The position numbers and the translations under genes were made by a program. From positions 1-64,000 of the forward strand of contig JAFUVZ010000025.1 of NCBI GenBank assembly GCA_017471185.1: a stretch of DNA of 64,000 nt, in the 5' to 3' direction. The stretch comes from Bacteroidaceae bacterium. GTDB lineage: Bacteria; Bacteroidota; Bacteroidia; Bacteroidales; Bacteroidaceae. Position 1 is the first letter of the stretch. The number at the start of each line of letters is the position of its first letter. Shown here piece by piece: positions 1 to 7,912 of this stretch. The notes under the pieces were generated by a model. The model was not told the DNA's origin, did no database searches, and saw nothing but the letters and a program-made list of their open reading frames with translations.

Positions 1-179
1 CCCTTGTTTCGAAGTATTGATGTAAACCCTATTTATGACTAACGTAAAGTCGAGTCAACGTGAATTAAAATTAAGTTTAACACGGGTCAACCCATATCGT
101 GAGTAAGACCACAAGTAGTCAACTAAAATCGTTAAACTACAAAGAGACCATGTCTTGGCCAAAATTAGCGTTTCAAATC

Positions 180-245
180 GGGTATAGGCGAATGACCGTT
201 TGGGTATAGGCGAATGGTCGTTTGGGTATAGGCGAGCGATCACTT
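180..245. repeat. 22-bp tandem repeat, three copies
   Basis: Three head-to-tail 22-bp units begin at 180, 202 and 224, each starting GGGTATAGGCGA. Units 1 and 2 differ at two positions; unit 3 has drifted at its 3' end. The small minus-strand reading frame across them (MIARLYPNDHS...) is a by-product of the repeat and is not called. The rest of bases 1-335 shows no convincing gene; it may be the far upstream region of the regulator gene at 476 or the end of something outside the window. Confidence 0.85.
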
Positions 246-335
246 CCCTACGAGAAATTCCATTCTCTTAGGTAAGAGAGTTCTTCTCGGCTCGTGAGAG
301 TGTACCCGTTTTATAGGCAATAGCAATCATAAAAG

Positions 336-364
336 GTTACATGGTTACACTGTAACCGTGTAAC
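336..364. promoter_or_regulatory. Inverted repeat upstream of TPR regulator
   Basis: A near-perfect dyad: GTTACATGGTTACA and TGTAACCGTGTAAC, one mismatch, single-base centre. Each arm contains two GTTACA-like half sites. It lies about 75 bp upstream of the -7 box of the regulator gene, so a repressor or activator operator is plausible. A transcript hairpin is the alternative, but no T tract follows. Confidence 0.5.
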
Positions 365-417
365 TGGCTCTGCCTGAAATTTCCCTGGCAATCGATCATA
401 TTCCTTTACGCTCTCGA

Positions 418-447
418 TTGCAGTTAGAATAAAATCCATTATCTTTG
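418..447 (+). promoter_or_regulatory. Bacteroidota promoter of TPR regulator gene
   Basis: TATCTTTG at 440-447 matches the TAnnTTTG -7 box, with TTG at 418-420 and a 19-bp spacer. Transcription would start near 454, leaving a leader of about 20 nt before the ATG at 476. The GTRAA direct repeat found at the propeller promoters is absent here, which suggests this regulator gene is not part of its own regulon. Confidence 0.6.
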
Positions 448-475
448 CAGCCGGATTGAAATAAATCATGGCTTG

Positions 476-2152
476 ATGCGACATATTCTCTACATATTGG
501 CTTTGGTGACTGCACTCTGCCTGACAGGATGTGCAGGGAGCTGGGGCGATTCTGATGCTGACCCCACACTCGACTATGTTGATAGTCTGCTGGATGCCTC
601 TCAGTACCGTGAGGCCTACAATGTGTTAGTGGTGGCTGACAGTGCCATGCGGAGCAAAAGCAGGGGAGTGCAGATGCGATACCAGTTGCAGATAATTAAA
701 GCGGAGGACAAACTTTATATCAAGCATAATAATGATAGCACCATATTAGCATTAGTAAACTATTATGAGGAGGAGGGGAACAGACTTCTTTTAAATGAAG
801 CATATTATTATGCTGGCAGTATTTATAGAGATTTGCAAGACGCATCCCGTGCCTTGGAGTATTACCAAAAAGCATTGAGCGGCTCATCTGATAACGATTT
901 GATGTTAAAAGAAAAGATAAACTCGCAGATGGGTTACCTATTAAGTAGTCAAATGATATATGATGAAGCCATTCGTTATCATGATTCTGCAAAAGAACTA
1001 GCCGCAAGATTAAAAGACACCTTAGGACTTATTTATTCTAATAATGACATTGCTACTATATATCGTCATAAAAAATCTTATGACTTGGCTTTCTTTTACT
1101 TTGACAAGGCAGAAGAGCTGTCTTTACAGTATAAGGCTGCTAATACTTCTTGTCTGATTTATTCACAAAAGGCGGCAACTTATAATGAGACTGGAAATTA
1201 TCAGCTTGCAGAGAAATATCTCAATCTTTCTTTAACAGATTTGGCACCTTCAGATACTAATAGCGTTTATGCTATTGCTGGAAACATTTATTTTAAACAA
1301 CACAAATACGAAGCTGCTTCATTTTATTATCATGAGTTGTTGAATTCTAATGACATATATTCACGCCAATTAGCCCGAGCCATGTTGTTAAGTATAGCTG
1401 CTAATGAAGGTGATTTTTCTGAAGCACTCAAACATTTAGTTCCTTATAAGAATCTTACGGACTCCATTGTAAGTTTAATGGATTCAGAGAAACTGGCTCG
1501 TATAAATAGCCTCTACAATAGTCGTCAGTTAGAAAAACAAAAAGAGGTTCTCGAAAAGAAGAATGATCGAAATACTTTTTTAATTATTATTGGAGGCTTT
1601 CTGCTGCTGAGTATCATTGCGTTTTCCTGCACTTATACATACAGAGTGCATTCAGAACGCAATAGATTAAAGTATAATAATGCCATGCTTGACCAATATT
1701 TGAAAGAGGAACAGCAGAAAAGGGAACAGGCAGAGCAAGAGAGGCTCAGGATACAAGCAGAGCGTGATAAGCTTGCTGAAGACCATATGCAAGAACAGCA
1801 CAAACTGGTCTTGGGTGATGAAAGAAAAGCCATCATCCAAGAGGCTGAATTATACCAAAAGTTATATAACTCAAGTAAAGGCATTTCTGTGAAAGACCTC
1901 GAGGATGTAAAAGTTTTGTTAGATGAAGTCTATCCAGAATTCTTTTTCCGCCTCCACTCAATAGGAGTTGTCAAGGATCAAGTAATTAAGGTCAGTATGT
2001 TACTGAAGATGGGTTTTGCACCTTCTAAAATTGCTTCCCTGTTGAGCCTGTCATTGAGTGCCATTAGTAATATACGCAAGAGAACCTATGAAAAAGTGAC
2101 GGGAAAGGTAGGTAAGGCTGATGACTGGGATAAAATCATTATGAATATGTAA
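476..2152 (+). CDS. Membrane-tethered TPR regulator with C-terminal HTH
   Basis: A 558-residue putative lipoprotein and transcription regulator. ATG at 476 is chosen over the TTG one codon earlier. The N-terminus is a lipoprotein signal (ALCLTGC). Roughly residues 30-350 are degenerate tetratricopeptide repeats, then one transmembrane helix (about 370-390, IIIGGFLLLSIIAFSC), a charged coiled coil (EEQQKREQAEQERLRIQAE), and a C-terminal helix-turn-helix ending GKVGKADDWDKIIMNM. The layout implies a periplasmic TPR sensor, one membrane pass and a cytoplasmic DNA-binding domain in a single chain. Its closest relative in the window is the protein at 32455-33864, which has the same order and a similar C-terminus (GKEGNGEDWDKVIQSL). 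Both sit next to beta-propeller lipoprotein genes, so they probably control them. That target assignment is inference. Confidence 0.85.
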   Translation: MRHILYILALVTALCLTGCAGSWGDSDADPTLDYVDSLLDASQYREAYNVLVVADSAMRSKSRGVQMRYQLQIIKAEDKLYIKHNNDSTILALVNYYEEEGNRLLLNEAYYYAGSIYRDLQDASRALEYYQKALSGSSDNDLMLKEKINSQMGYLLSSQMIYDEAIRYHDSAKELAARLKDTLGLIYSNNDIATIYRHKKSYDLAFFYFDKAEELSLQYKAANTSCLIYSQKAATYNETGNYQLAEKYLNLSLTDLAPSDTNSVYAIAGNIYFKQHKYEAASFYYHELLNSNDIYSRQLARAMLLSIAANEGDFSEALKHLVPYKNLTDSIVSLMDSEKLARINSLYNSRQLEKQKEVLEKKNDRNTFLIIIGGFLLLSIIAFSCTYTYRVHSERNRLKYNNAMLDQYLKEEQQKREQAEQERLRIQAERDKLAEDHMQEQHKLVLGDERKAIIQEAELYQKLYNSSKGISVKDLEDVKVLLDEVYPEFFFRLHSIGVVKDQVIKVSMLLKMGFAPSKIASLLSLSLSAISNIRKRTYEKVTGKVGKADDWDKIIMNM

Positions 2153-2185
2153 GATGTTGCATTAAAGTTCATTACGTTTCTGCCT

Positions 2186-2284
2186 GTGAAGTTTTCGTGA
2201 AGTCAAAACACTTTGGTATCAGCATTTGTAAATGAAATGTAAATAAAAAACATGGTGGAAAACCATTCGTATTTTCTATATTTG
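2186..2284 (+). promoter_or_regulatory. Propeller promoter with GTRAA direct repeats
   Basis: The -7 box TATATTTG is at 2277-2284. Upstream is a direct repeat GTAAATG/GTAAATA at 2228 and 2239 (11-bp period), its second copy starting exactly 38 bp before the box. A further 11-bp-period pair, GTGAAGT/GTGAAGT, lies at 2186 and 2197. No good -33 TTTG is seen, as expected for activator-dependent initiation. The same geometry recurs at five other promoters in the window. Confidence 0.65.
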
Positions 2285-2345
2285 CGAAACGAATAATAAA
2301 ACAAGTTAAAAGGAGGAAAAGAACCGATTTTAGATTGATAAGATT

Positions 2346-3422
2346 ATGACAAACAAAAAAGCATTTACTTATATTATTCTCTTTTCTTTGATATTGCTCT
2401 GCTCTTGTGGGCAGAGCATATCTGAGAATGAGGCACGCAGAGATGATTTCAGCAGCTACCAAGAGTTGAAAAGGACTTATCGCACTCATGAGGAGGACCT
2501 TTTCTTAGGACGGCCACAATCGATTTTTCTGATTGAAGACAGACTGGCCATTTATGATGTTTACGATGAGAACTATATTCTTTGGCTGACTAAAGACTTC
2601 AAGACCTTAGGCAGAAATTTTCACAGGGGAACTGGCCCCGGGGAATTTTCCTCAGCTTTTCGCTTATACCCATCGGAAGATGGCAAGCTTCTCACTGTTT
2701 GTGAATATGGGAGAGATGCCGTTAAAACATACAGGATGCAGGATGCCATCAATGGACGCTTAACCCATCCCGTCAGAGTGGATAGCGTTAGGACAAGAGG
2801 AATAAGACCTGTTCCTCTTAATAATAATTATATAGCAGCGGAGGCAAAAGGTGACATGAAGCTTTTTACTCTTTTAAATCAGGATGGAGAAGAAATCGCA
2901 AGATTTGGGGATTTCACTGGTAAAATAAGTGACGGATTTAAAGCCGGCTATGATTATTTGTGGATGTTTATTCAGATTATAGTGGCAGCTAATCCTGAAA
3001 AAAACATTGTGGTAGGAGCTGGTTATTTTACAGATTTGCTATGTTTCTATAAGATTAGTGAGAAAGGTGAGGCTACACTGCTCAATCAATACCGTACTTA
3101 TGATACAGAGCTAACTGTGGAATCATTTGAGAATGGTGTCTCTGCACAATACAATGAGAAAACGATGGATGCATATAGGACATTATACCCGACGAAGAAC
3201 TTCCTTTTTGCCTTATATCGAGGATGTCTCATGAAAGAATTGAGGGCTCATCAATACAGTTATCTTCAAGTCTTCGATTGGGAAGGCAACTTTATAAAAG
3301 GGTACAAACTTGACGCTCCGCTTACAGACATGGTTATAGACGAGGAAAACAGAATGGTCTATGGCTTGCGGGGAGGAGCAGAGCCTCATATCAGAACCTA
3401 TAAATTGGAAGGACTGAACTAA
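2346..3422 (+). CDS. 6-bladed beta-propeller lipoprotein
   Basis: A 358-residue lipoprotein with signal LFSLILLCSC. The rest fits the Bacteroidota 6-bladed beta-propeller family. The diagnostic blade motif GTGPGEF lies near residue 97, and repeated hydrophobic strand patterns such as FDWEGNFIKGYKLDAPLTDM mark the last blade. The protein is expected to be anchored at the outer or inner membrane facing the periplasm or surface. The molecular role of the family is not established; ligand or peptide binding is a guess. It follows the TPR regulator and is about 20 bp upstream of a secreted 145-residue protein, probably co-transcribed with it. Confidence 0.85.
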   Translation: MTNKKAFTYIILFSLILLCSCGQSISENEARRDDFSSYQELKRTYRTHEEDLFLGRPQSIFLIEDRLAIYDVYDENYILWLTKDFKTLGRNFHRGTGPGEFSSAFRLYPSEDGKLLTVCEYGRDAVKTYRMQDAINGRLTHPVRVDSVRTRGIRPVPLNNNYIAAEAKGDMKLFTLLNQDGEEIARFGDFTGKISDGFKAGYDYLWMFIQIIVAANPEKNIVVGAGYFTDLLCFYKISEKGEATLLNQYRTYDTELTVESFENGVSAQYNEKTMDAYRTLYPTKNFLFALYRGCLMKELRAHQYSYLQVFDWEGNFIKGYKLDAPLTDMVIDEENRMVYGLRGGAEPHIRTYKLEGLN

Positions 3423-3443
3423 CTGAACTATTACAAAAAACGT

Positions 3444-3881
3444 ATGAATATGGGAAGAATGATTTTCAGCGAACGAAGGATGAGAGTTCTATGGCTTTTA
3501 CTTTTGCTTTGTCTGGTTTTTCTGGAGAATGCCCAGGCACAAGTAAATATGGATAACATGAGTGATGCGGACGCTCACTACTACATTGATAAATGGAGAG
3601 TGACGCATGTTGAGCTGATGCAGTTTGACAAGACTACTCTTGTGAAGATGAACATCGGCAATGACGCAGAGGGAGTAACCTCGGTTTTCATCGAAAGCAA
3701 GCAGCCTAAAGACACTGACGAGGCACCTGGCAAAATCAACGGCATCCCCGTGTCACAAGGCATTCTTGACAAGATGGACCCTAAGGATATTGACACCTTA
3801 GCGGTAACGAATGAAGGCAAGCTTAACATCACTACCAAAAGCGGGAAAATAACGCTGCTGACGGATAAAGCTAACTCATAA
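3444..3881 (+). CDS. Secreted protein with TonB-plug-like C-terminus
   Basis: A 145-residue protein with a Sec signal peptide (LWLLLLLCLVFLENAQA, cleavage after AQA likely). Two in-frame ATGs precede the signal (3444 and MRVLW at 3480); the second gives a more normal signal peptide, so the start is uncertain. The C-terminus (INGIPVSQGILDKMDPKDI, then ITTKSG) resembles the segment in TonB receptor plug and carboxypeptidase-like domains where a short strand, a DI.TL.V motif and ITTK(S/K)G follow each other. No complete receptor is present. Function unknown; it probably belongs to the same transcription unit as the preceding propeller gene. Confidence 0.7.
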   Translation: MNMGRMIFSERRMRVLWLLLLLCLVFLENAQAQVNMDNMSDADAHYYIDKWRVTHVELMQFDKTTLVKMNIGNDAEGVTSVFIESKQPKDTDEAPGKINGIPVSQGILDKMDPKDIDTLAVTNEGKLNITTKSGKITLLTDKANS

Positions 3882-3887
3882 TTCAGG

Positions 3888-3962
3888 GTGTGTCGTGTCT
3901 GGTATTCGGAAGACAGGAAGGGAAGCGTCAGATGGAAAAGAATCATGAAGAAAGTGGAGTGA
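3888..3962 (+). pseudogene. lepB 3'-end remnant
   Basis: This stretch reads VCRVWYSEDRKGSVRWKRIM then KKVE and stop. It is almost identical to the last 24 codons of the intact signal peptidase genes ending at 6184 and 11651. Nothing upstream encodes the rest of the enzyme, so it is an orphan tail. The similarity continues downstream through the promoter and into the NVEALA gene, forming a direct repeat of about 320 bp with 6121-6442. Confidence 0.9.
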
Positions 3963-3994
3963 CAGATGGCTGTTTCAGAGCCTCTTATGAAAAA

Positions 3995-4051
3995 GTGAAC
4001 TAAAAGTGAACTCTCTTTTGACTATAGATAATGGCATAAGTGTTATATTTG
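3995..4051 (+). promoter_or_regulatory. NVEALA peptide promoter, GTRAA repeat type
   Basis: GTGAACT at 3995 and 4006 forms an 11-bp-period direct repeat (GTGAACTAAAAGTGAACT). The -7 box TATATTTG is at 4044-4051, 38 bp from the second G. A TTTG at 4017-4020 is spaced 23 bp from the box, longer than the usual 19-21. The element is duplicated almost unchanged at 6217-6273. Confidence 0.75.
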
Positions 4052-4088
4052 TAGCGAGCTTTTTTATTAACCTTTAAATAATTGTGTC

Positions 4089-4316
4089 ATGAAGAAACTA
4101 TTGATGAAAGTAGCCCTCGTGACTGCTGTTGCAGCCGGCTACATGATGTCAGGCTCTGATGAGAGTGAAGTGAATGTGAGTGACCTGACTTCCGCTAATG
4201 TCGAGGCATTGGCAGATGATGACAAATGTCCGAATGGGTGTTTAGATAAAGTGGGTAAATGCCATTGCTATAAAGACTATGATTATAAAGAGGCAGGTGA
4301 AGCGATTCTTGAGTGA
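4089..4316 (+). CDS. NVEALA-family secreted peptide precursor 1
   Basis: A 75-residue precursor. Residues 1-20 are a positively charged and hydrophobic export segment (MKKLLMKVALVTAVAAGYMM). A polar spacer follows, and the family motif NVEALA is at 37-42. The motif ends in A-L-A before DDD, which reads as a type I signal peptidase site (A-x-A). Cleavage there would release a 33-residue peptide with four cysteines spaced C-x3-C-x7-C-x-C. The first 44 residues are 38/44 identical to those of the 6313 peptide, while the cores are unrelated. It is followed by a propeller gene that overlaps its 3' end and then a signal peptidase gene. Export and cleavage are inferred; the family's function is not established. 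Confidence 0.85.
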   Translation: MKKLLMKVALVTAVAAGYMMSGSDESEVNVSDLTSANVEALADDDKCPNGCLDKVGKCHCYKDYDYKEAGEAILE

Positions 4317-5310
4317 CTGTTTGTACGCAGTATTGCTGGTCTTTGCCATGATGTCTTGTTGTCATGGCAAAGACCCGTCTGGCATTTATCAGGACAAGAG
4401 GCAAAATGTTATTAACGTTAAAGATAACATAGAACCTCTCAATGTTTTTGAGATAACAGCTTCAGCATGGGGACGTGCTACTATTAAGGGGAATTATATA
4501 CTCATTAGTGATTGGAAATCTCCAGATAAACTAATACATATATTTGATAAAAACACGTTTCAGTATCTTCGTAGTATTGGTAATTTAGGTCAAGGACCTG
4601 GCGAAATCTCTAATTTGGGGTCTATTACAATGGATGAAGATAAAAACATCCTTTATGTCATAGACCGTGGTGGGCAAAGAGTTTTTAATTATACAATGGA
4701 CAGTGTTATGTTAGATGAGTGTTATCAGCCTTACGTGAAACAGCATATCGGTGAAACGCTATACCCATACGATTTTGAATTTGTCAATGACTCTTTGTTT
4801 GTTGGTGTTTTGGTTGAGAGGAACTCGCCAACGCATGCCGATGAGGTTGTTGGCCTGTGGAATGTCTTGAATGGAAATGTCGTGAGGGTATCACAGGATA
4901 TTAACAGCCTGAAGATAAAACGGATTGCATTTGATTACTCAAAAGAGAAAGACTTGTTAGTAGTGTGCAATCAGCGATATGACTTGATGACACTGATGGA
5001 CGGAGATCTACAGGTGAAGAAACGGATATATGGTCCAGCTTGGGATGGTAATTATGATGGATGCCAGCATTTTGTAGATGTGGTTGTTTATAAAGACTTC
5101 ATAGTCGCTTCTTATGATGGAACTCCCTATACTGATTATAATTATCCTCTTATTTGTCATGTGTTTGACTTAGAAGGTAATTATATCAAGACGTTAGACA
5201 TTGGGATTCCCATGACTTATTTGAGTGTTGATGAAGACAATGACCGTTTGTATTTTACCTTTGATGATGAGATGCAGTTCGGTTACTTAGACTTGAAGGA
5301 TATTTTGTAA
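4279..5310 (+). CDS. 6-bladed beta-propeller lipoprotein
   Basis: About 343 residues; lipoprotein signal ending VFAMMSC, near-identical to the IAMMSC of the 6600 paralogue. The blade motif GQGPGEI lies near residue 109 and SVDEDNDRLYFTF closes the last blade. The ATG at 4279 overlaps the upstream peptide gene by 38 bp; a TTG at 4321 is the alternative start, so the N-terminus is uncertain. The overlap suggests translational coupling to the peptide. It is followed 4 bp later by a signal peptidase gene, completing a peptide-propeller-peptidase operon. Confidence 0.85.
   Translation: MIIKRQVKRFLSDCLYAVLLVFAMMSCCHGKDPSGIYQDKRQNVINVKDNIEPLNVFEITASAWGRATIKGNYILISDWKSPDKLIHIFDKNTFQYLRSIGNLGQGPGEISNLGSITMDEDKNILYVIDRGGQRVFNYTMDSVMLDECYQPYVKQHIGETLYPYDFEFVNDSLFVGVLVERNSPTHADEVVGLWNVLNGNVVRVSQDINSLKIKRIAFDYSKEKDLLVVCNQRYDLMTLMDGDLQVKKRIYGPAWDGNYDGCQHFVDVVVYKDFIVASYDGTPYTDYNYPLICHVFDLEGNYIKTLDIGIPMTYLSVDEDNDRLYFTFDDEMQFGYLDLKDIL
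4338..4375 (+). promoter_or_regulatory. Strong RNA hairpin in propeller 5' coding region
   Basis: A perfect 14-bp inverted repeat, GGTCTTTGCCATGA and TCATGGCAAAGACC, separated by 10 nt. It spans the lipobox codons just after the NVEALA stop codon. There is no following T tract, so it is unlikely to terminate transcription. A stem that stable just inside a reading frame could lower propeller translation or protect the upstream peptide mRNA. Confidence 0.6.
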
Positions 5311-5314
5311 GCTT

Positions 5315-6184
5315 ATGAAGCGATGGCAACAAATACTTGTTAATTTAGTGTTTTACGGGTGCTGCGTTTTCGTGGCACTCGTATTCTTTCATGTATTTGT
5401 GGTGGTGTCGTTCAAGATACCGTCCAGTTCGATGTATCCCACGCTCAGGCCTGGTGACTTCGTGCTGGTTGACAAGCTCACGGGAGGTGTCAGGCTTTTT
5501 GATGTGAAGAAAGCATTGAATAGGGAAGATGTGGAGATATACAGAACGCCCAGTTGGAGGGATTTCCATCGGAATGATGTGCTGGTGTTCAACGCCCCCT
5601 ATCCGGGATTGCAGACAGACAGCATCAGGTTCGATGTAATGTTGTATATGGTAAAGAGGTGTGTTGCCTTGCCTGGTGATACCTTTTTTATTAAAAACGG
5701 ACATGACTATGTGGCTGGCAAGCCAGAGCCAATAGGCTATCAGGCAGGTCAGGATGAAATAGAAAGATATGACGGGCGGATGTTGCAGGATATGCGCATG
5801 AATGACTTGTTTCCTGATGAAGGAGCATTGGGGTGGACACTAAAGGATTTCGGCCCGTTGCCCATACCCAAACGTGGGCAGACGGTGAGGATGGACAGCA
5901 CGTCATGGATGCTTTACCGTCAGTTGGTGGAATGGGAGCAGAAGCGGAAGCTGAGCATAGACAGCGTTGGCGTGGTGAGATTAGGAGGCGAGGTGATAGA
6001 GGCTTATACCTTCACGCACGGCTATTACTTCATGGCAGGCGACAATGCCATTTCCTCCCGTGACTCACGCTTCTGGGGGCTTGTGCCCGATGACTATATC
6101 GTGGGCAGGGTATGGCGTATCTGGTATTCGGAAGACAGGCAGGGAAGCGTCAGATGGAAAAGAATCATGAAGAAAGTGGAGTGA
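5315..6184 (+). CDS. lepB: Signal peptidase I
   Basis: A 289-residue membrane serine protease of the LepB family, which removes Sec signal peptides on the periplasmic side of the inner membrane. One N-terminal helix (about 9-31) precedes the catalytic Ser39 in PSSSMYPTL. The general base is Lys114 in VKRCVALPGD. The C-terminal box is GDNAISSRDSRFWGLVPDDY. The start codon follows the propeller stop by 4 bp. A normal housekeeping lepB is expected elsewhere in a genome like this, so a copy inside a peptide cassette suggests dedicated processing of the NVEALA precursors. A second intact paralogue lies at 10773 and several fragments lie nearby. Confidence 0.93.
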   Translation: MKRWQQILVNLVFYGCCVFVALVFFHVFVVVSFKIPSSSMYPTLRPGDFVLVDKLTGGVRLFDVKKALNREDVEIYRTPSWRDFHRNDVLVFNAPYPGLQTDSIRFDVMLYMVKRCVALPGDTFFIKNGHDYVAGKPEPIGYQAGQDEIERYDGRMLQDMRMNDLFPDEGALGWTLKDFGPLPIPKRGQTVRMDSTSWMLYRQLVEWEQKRKLSIDSVGVVRLGGEVIEAYTFTHGYYFMAGDNAISSRDSRFWGLVPDDYIVGRVWRIWYSEDRQGSVRWKRIMKKVE

Positions 6185-6216
6185 CGGATGGCTGTTTCAG
6201 CGTCTGATGTGAAAAT

Positions 6217-6273
6217 GTGAACTAAAAGTGAACTCTTTTTTGACAACAGATAATGGCATAAGTGTTATATTTG
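6217..6273 (+). promoter_or_regulatory. NVEALA peptide 2 promoter, GTRAA repeat type
   Basis: GTGAACT at 6217 and 6228 (11-bp period), TTTG at 6239-6242 and -7 box TATATTTG at 6266-6273. The second repeat starts 38 bp from the box. It is a close duplicate of the 3995-4051 element and lies directly behind an intact lepB rather than a remnant. Confidence 0.75.
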
Positions 6274-6312
6274 TAGCGAGCTTTTTTATTAACCTTTTAA
6301 AATTTCAGTTTT

Positions 6313-6546
6313 ATGAAGAAGTTATTGATGAGCGTAGCCCTCGTGGCTGCTGTCGCAGCCGGCTACAAGATGACAGGCTCTAATGAGAGTGAAGTGAATG
6401 TGAGTGACCTGAGTTCCGCTAATGTTGAGGCATTGGCAGACGATATTAACTCGGTTGTTGGTTGCACTCCTGTAGCGGAATATGTCTGCTCTACGCCAAG
6501 AAATGATTATGATGATAAAGCACCTATCATCTATCCAGAAGAATGA
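6313..6546 (+). CDS. NVEALA-family secreted peptide precursor 2
   Basis: A 77-residue precursor with leader MKKLLMSVALVAAVAAGYKM, a spacer SEVNVSDLSSA and NVEALA at 37-42, then DD. The predicted mature part is 35 residues with two cysteines (positions 51 and 59) and an acidic, proline-containing tail (PIIYPEE). Leader and upstream DNA are nearly identical to precursor 1, but the core shares almost nothing with it. Conserved leader with divergent core is typical of secreted, processed peptides. It is followed by a hairpin and a propeller lipoprotein gene. Confidence 0.85.
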   Translation: MKKLLMSVALVAAVAAGYKMTGSNESEVNVSDLSSANVEALADDINSVVGCTPVAEYVCSTPRNDYDDKAPIIYPEE

Positions 6547-6556
6547 CATTATCATT

Positions 6557-6583
6557 CAGGCATGGCTTTCAGAGTCATGTCTG
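6557..6583 (+). promoter_or_regulatory. Intercistronic hairpin between peptide and propeller
   Basis: CAGGCATG and CATGTCTG pair (one G-U) across 11 nt, and can extend through TTATCA/TGATAA with a bulge. The hairpin lies between the peptide stop codon and the propeller start, the same place as the larger stem at 4338-4375. No T tract follows. Confidence 0.45.
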
Positions 6584-6599
6584 ATAAAATTATAAGATT

Positions 6600-7622
6600 A
6601 TGAAGAATTTTGCATTGATTTGTTGTCTTTTAGTTATAGCAATGATGTCTTGTGATAGAAACAGAATGGGAAGAGATGATTTGCTTGTTGTTGCTACAGA
6701 CTCTATAGAGTTGGAATTGGGAGAACCCAAAGAAATGTATAAGTATGGGGATTACCTGTTTGTGATAGACCGCAAAGCCATTGATAACTATGTCCAGGTA
6801 TATGATTTAAAGTCAAAGGATTTTCTCTTTTCATTTGCGCCGACGGGGCAAGGGCCAGGTGAATTTTCCAGTTTGAATAGCCTCAGTGTTTATAATGCTG
6901 GTGATGCTATCAGGCTGTCATTATATGATTTTGGAAATAAGATAGCTGACTATGATTTCAACGAGGTTATGTCAGTCAAGGAAAATTCCATGCCAATTAA
7001 TGTGATGCATGTTTCTGACACAGGACTGAGAATGTATGGCCTGAGTAAGACCGGCAACGGCTACTTAGCATCCGGAAGGTTTGAGGATGGTAAATTTGTG
7101 TTACTCAACGATTCCTTGGAGTTGATCAAGTTTACAGGAGAATATCGTAAAAAGCCGAAGCCTTCTTTCCCTGAGAACGTTCACTTTATGGCTAACTTCG
7201 GGAGTCAGTATTTTTCTGAGGACAGGCGTTTTATGGCTGATTGCGTTACTGCTGCATCTCTTATAACCTTGTATGAGGTGAAAGGCAACGATTTGGTAAA
7301 ACAATGGGAGTATGTGCTTGAAGATCTGGATTATGATGTTGAAGCGGGCGTAGTGCCTGTTTACAAGTCAAACAGAGGATATGCTTCCGTATCTATTGGA
7401 AGCAAATATGTATATGCCATTTATTCAGGTGAACCGGCAATGACGCCAGATTTCTGCGGAAAGGAGATTCATGTTTTTGACTTTAATACAGGTGAGTTGG
7501 TTAAGAAGTTTATGCTTGAAAGGAGGTCAAGCCATATCGTTGTAGATGAAAATAAAGGTAAGATGTATATAGAGACTGATTTCCCGGAACCTGTCGTCTT
7601 GATATATGACTTGCCCATCTGA
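6600..7622 (+). CDS. 6-bladed beta-propeller lipoprotein
   Basis: A 340-residue lipoprotein (signal LLVIAMMSC). The blade motif GQGPGEF lies near residue 84 and the protein ends with HIVVDENKGKMYIETDF and PVVLIYDLPI. It is a clear paralogue of the next propeller at 7913. Shared landmarks are SI.LELG after the signal, LYEVK.NDLVK.WEYV in the middle and FPEPVVLIY at the end, so the pair arose by tandem duplication. It lies between two NVEALA genes, with 24 bp to the second. Ligand unknown; surface or periplasmic location is inferred from the lipobox. Confidence 0.87.
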   Translation: MKNFALICCLLVIAMMSCDRNRMGRDDLLVVATDSIELELGEPKEMYKYGDYLFVIDRKAIDNYVQVYDLKSKDFLFSFAPTGQGPGEFSSLNSLSVYNAGDAIRLSLYDFGNKIADYDFNEVMSVKENSMPINVMHVSDTGLRMYGLSKTGNGYLASGRFEDGKFVLLNDSLELIKFTGEYRKKPKPSFPENVHFMANFGSQYFSEDRRFMADCVTAASLITLYEVKGNDLVKQWEYVLEDLDYDVEAGVVPVYKSNRGYASVSIGSKYVYAIYSGEPAMTPDFCGKEIHVFDFNTGELVKKFMLERRSSHIVVDENKGKMYIETDFPEPVVLIYDLPI

Positions 7623-7646
7623 TTATTATCATTAAAATAAAATAGT

Positions 7647-7874
7647 ATGAAGAAATATTTATTGTTGACATTAATTGTCGTGATAGCTTGCTGTGCTATT
7701 GTCTTTCACCAGTATCGGGGATTGACAACAATAGCCATTGTAAATATAGAAGCATTGGCTGATGATGCCAGTGGAATCCAAGCGCTTGCTTGTGTTCCAT
7801 GTGAAGGTGCTGTTTGTGATGCGGGTAATGCTTCTCTTATGAATTATACTTTAGCTATAGTAAAAAATCAATAA
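7647..7874 (+). CDS. NVEALA-like secreted peptide precursor 3
   Basis: A 75-residue precursor with a strongly hydrophobic export segment (LLLTLIVVIACCAIVF), the variant motif NIEALA at 33-38 and DD next, matching the other two precursors. The predicted core of 37 residues has three cysteines (49, 52, 57) in a small-residue-rich stretch. The leader is diverged from precursors 1 and 2, so this copy is older. It appears to be transcribed with the flanking propeller genes, as no separate promoter is evident. Confidence 0.78.
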   Translation: MKKYLLLTLIVVIACCAIVFHQYRGLTTIAIVNIEALADDASGIQALACVPCEGAVCDAGNASLMNYTLAIVKNQ

Positions 7875-7912
7875 TAATTACATATGTTTATGAAGAAACT
7901 ATTTGTGATATT

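Noticed and set aside
55..243. 62-residue minus-strand frame over the 22-bp repeats
   Set aside because: Its N-terminal residues merely translate the tandem repeat; no ribosome-binding or promoter context.
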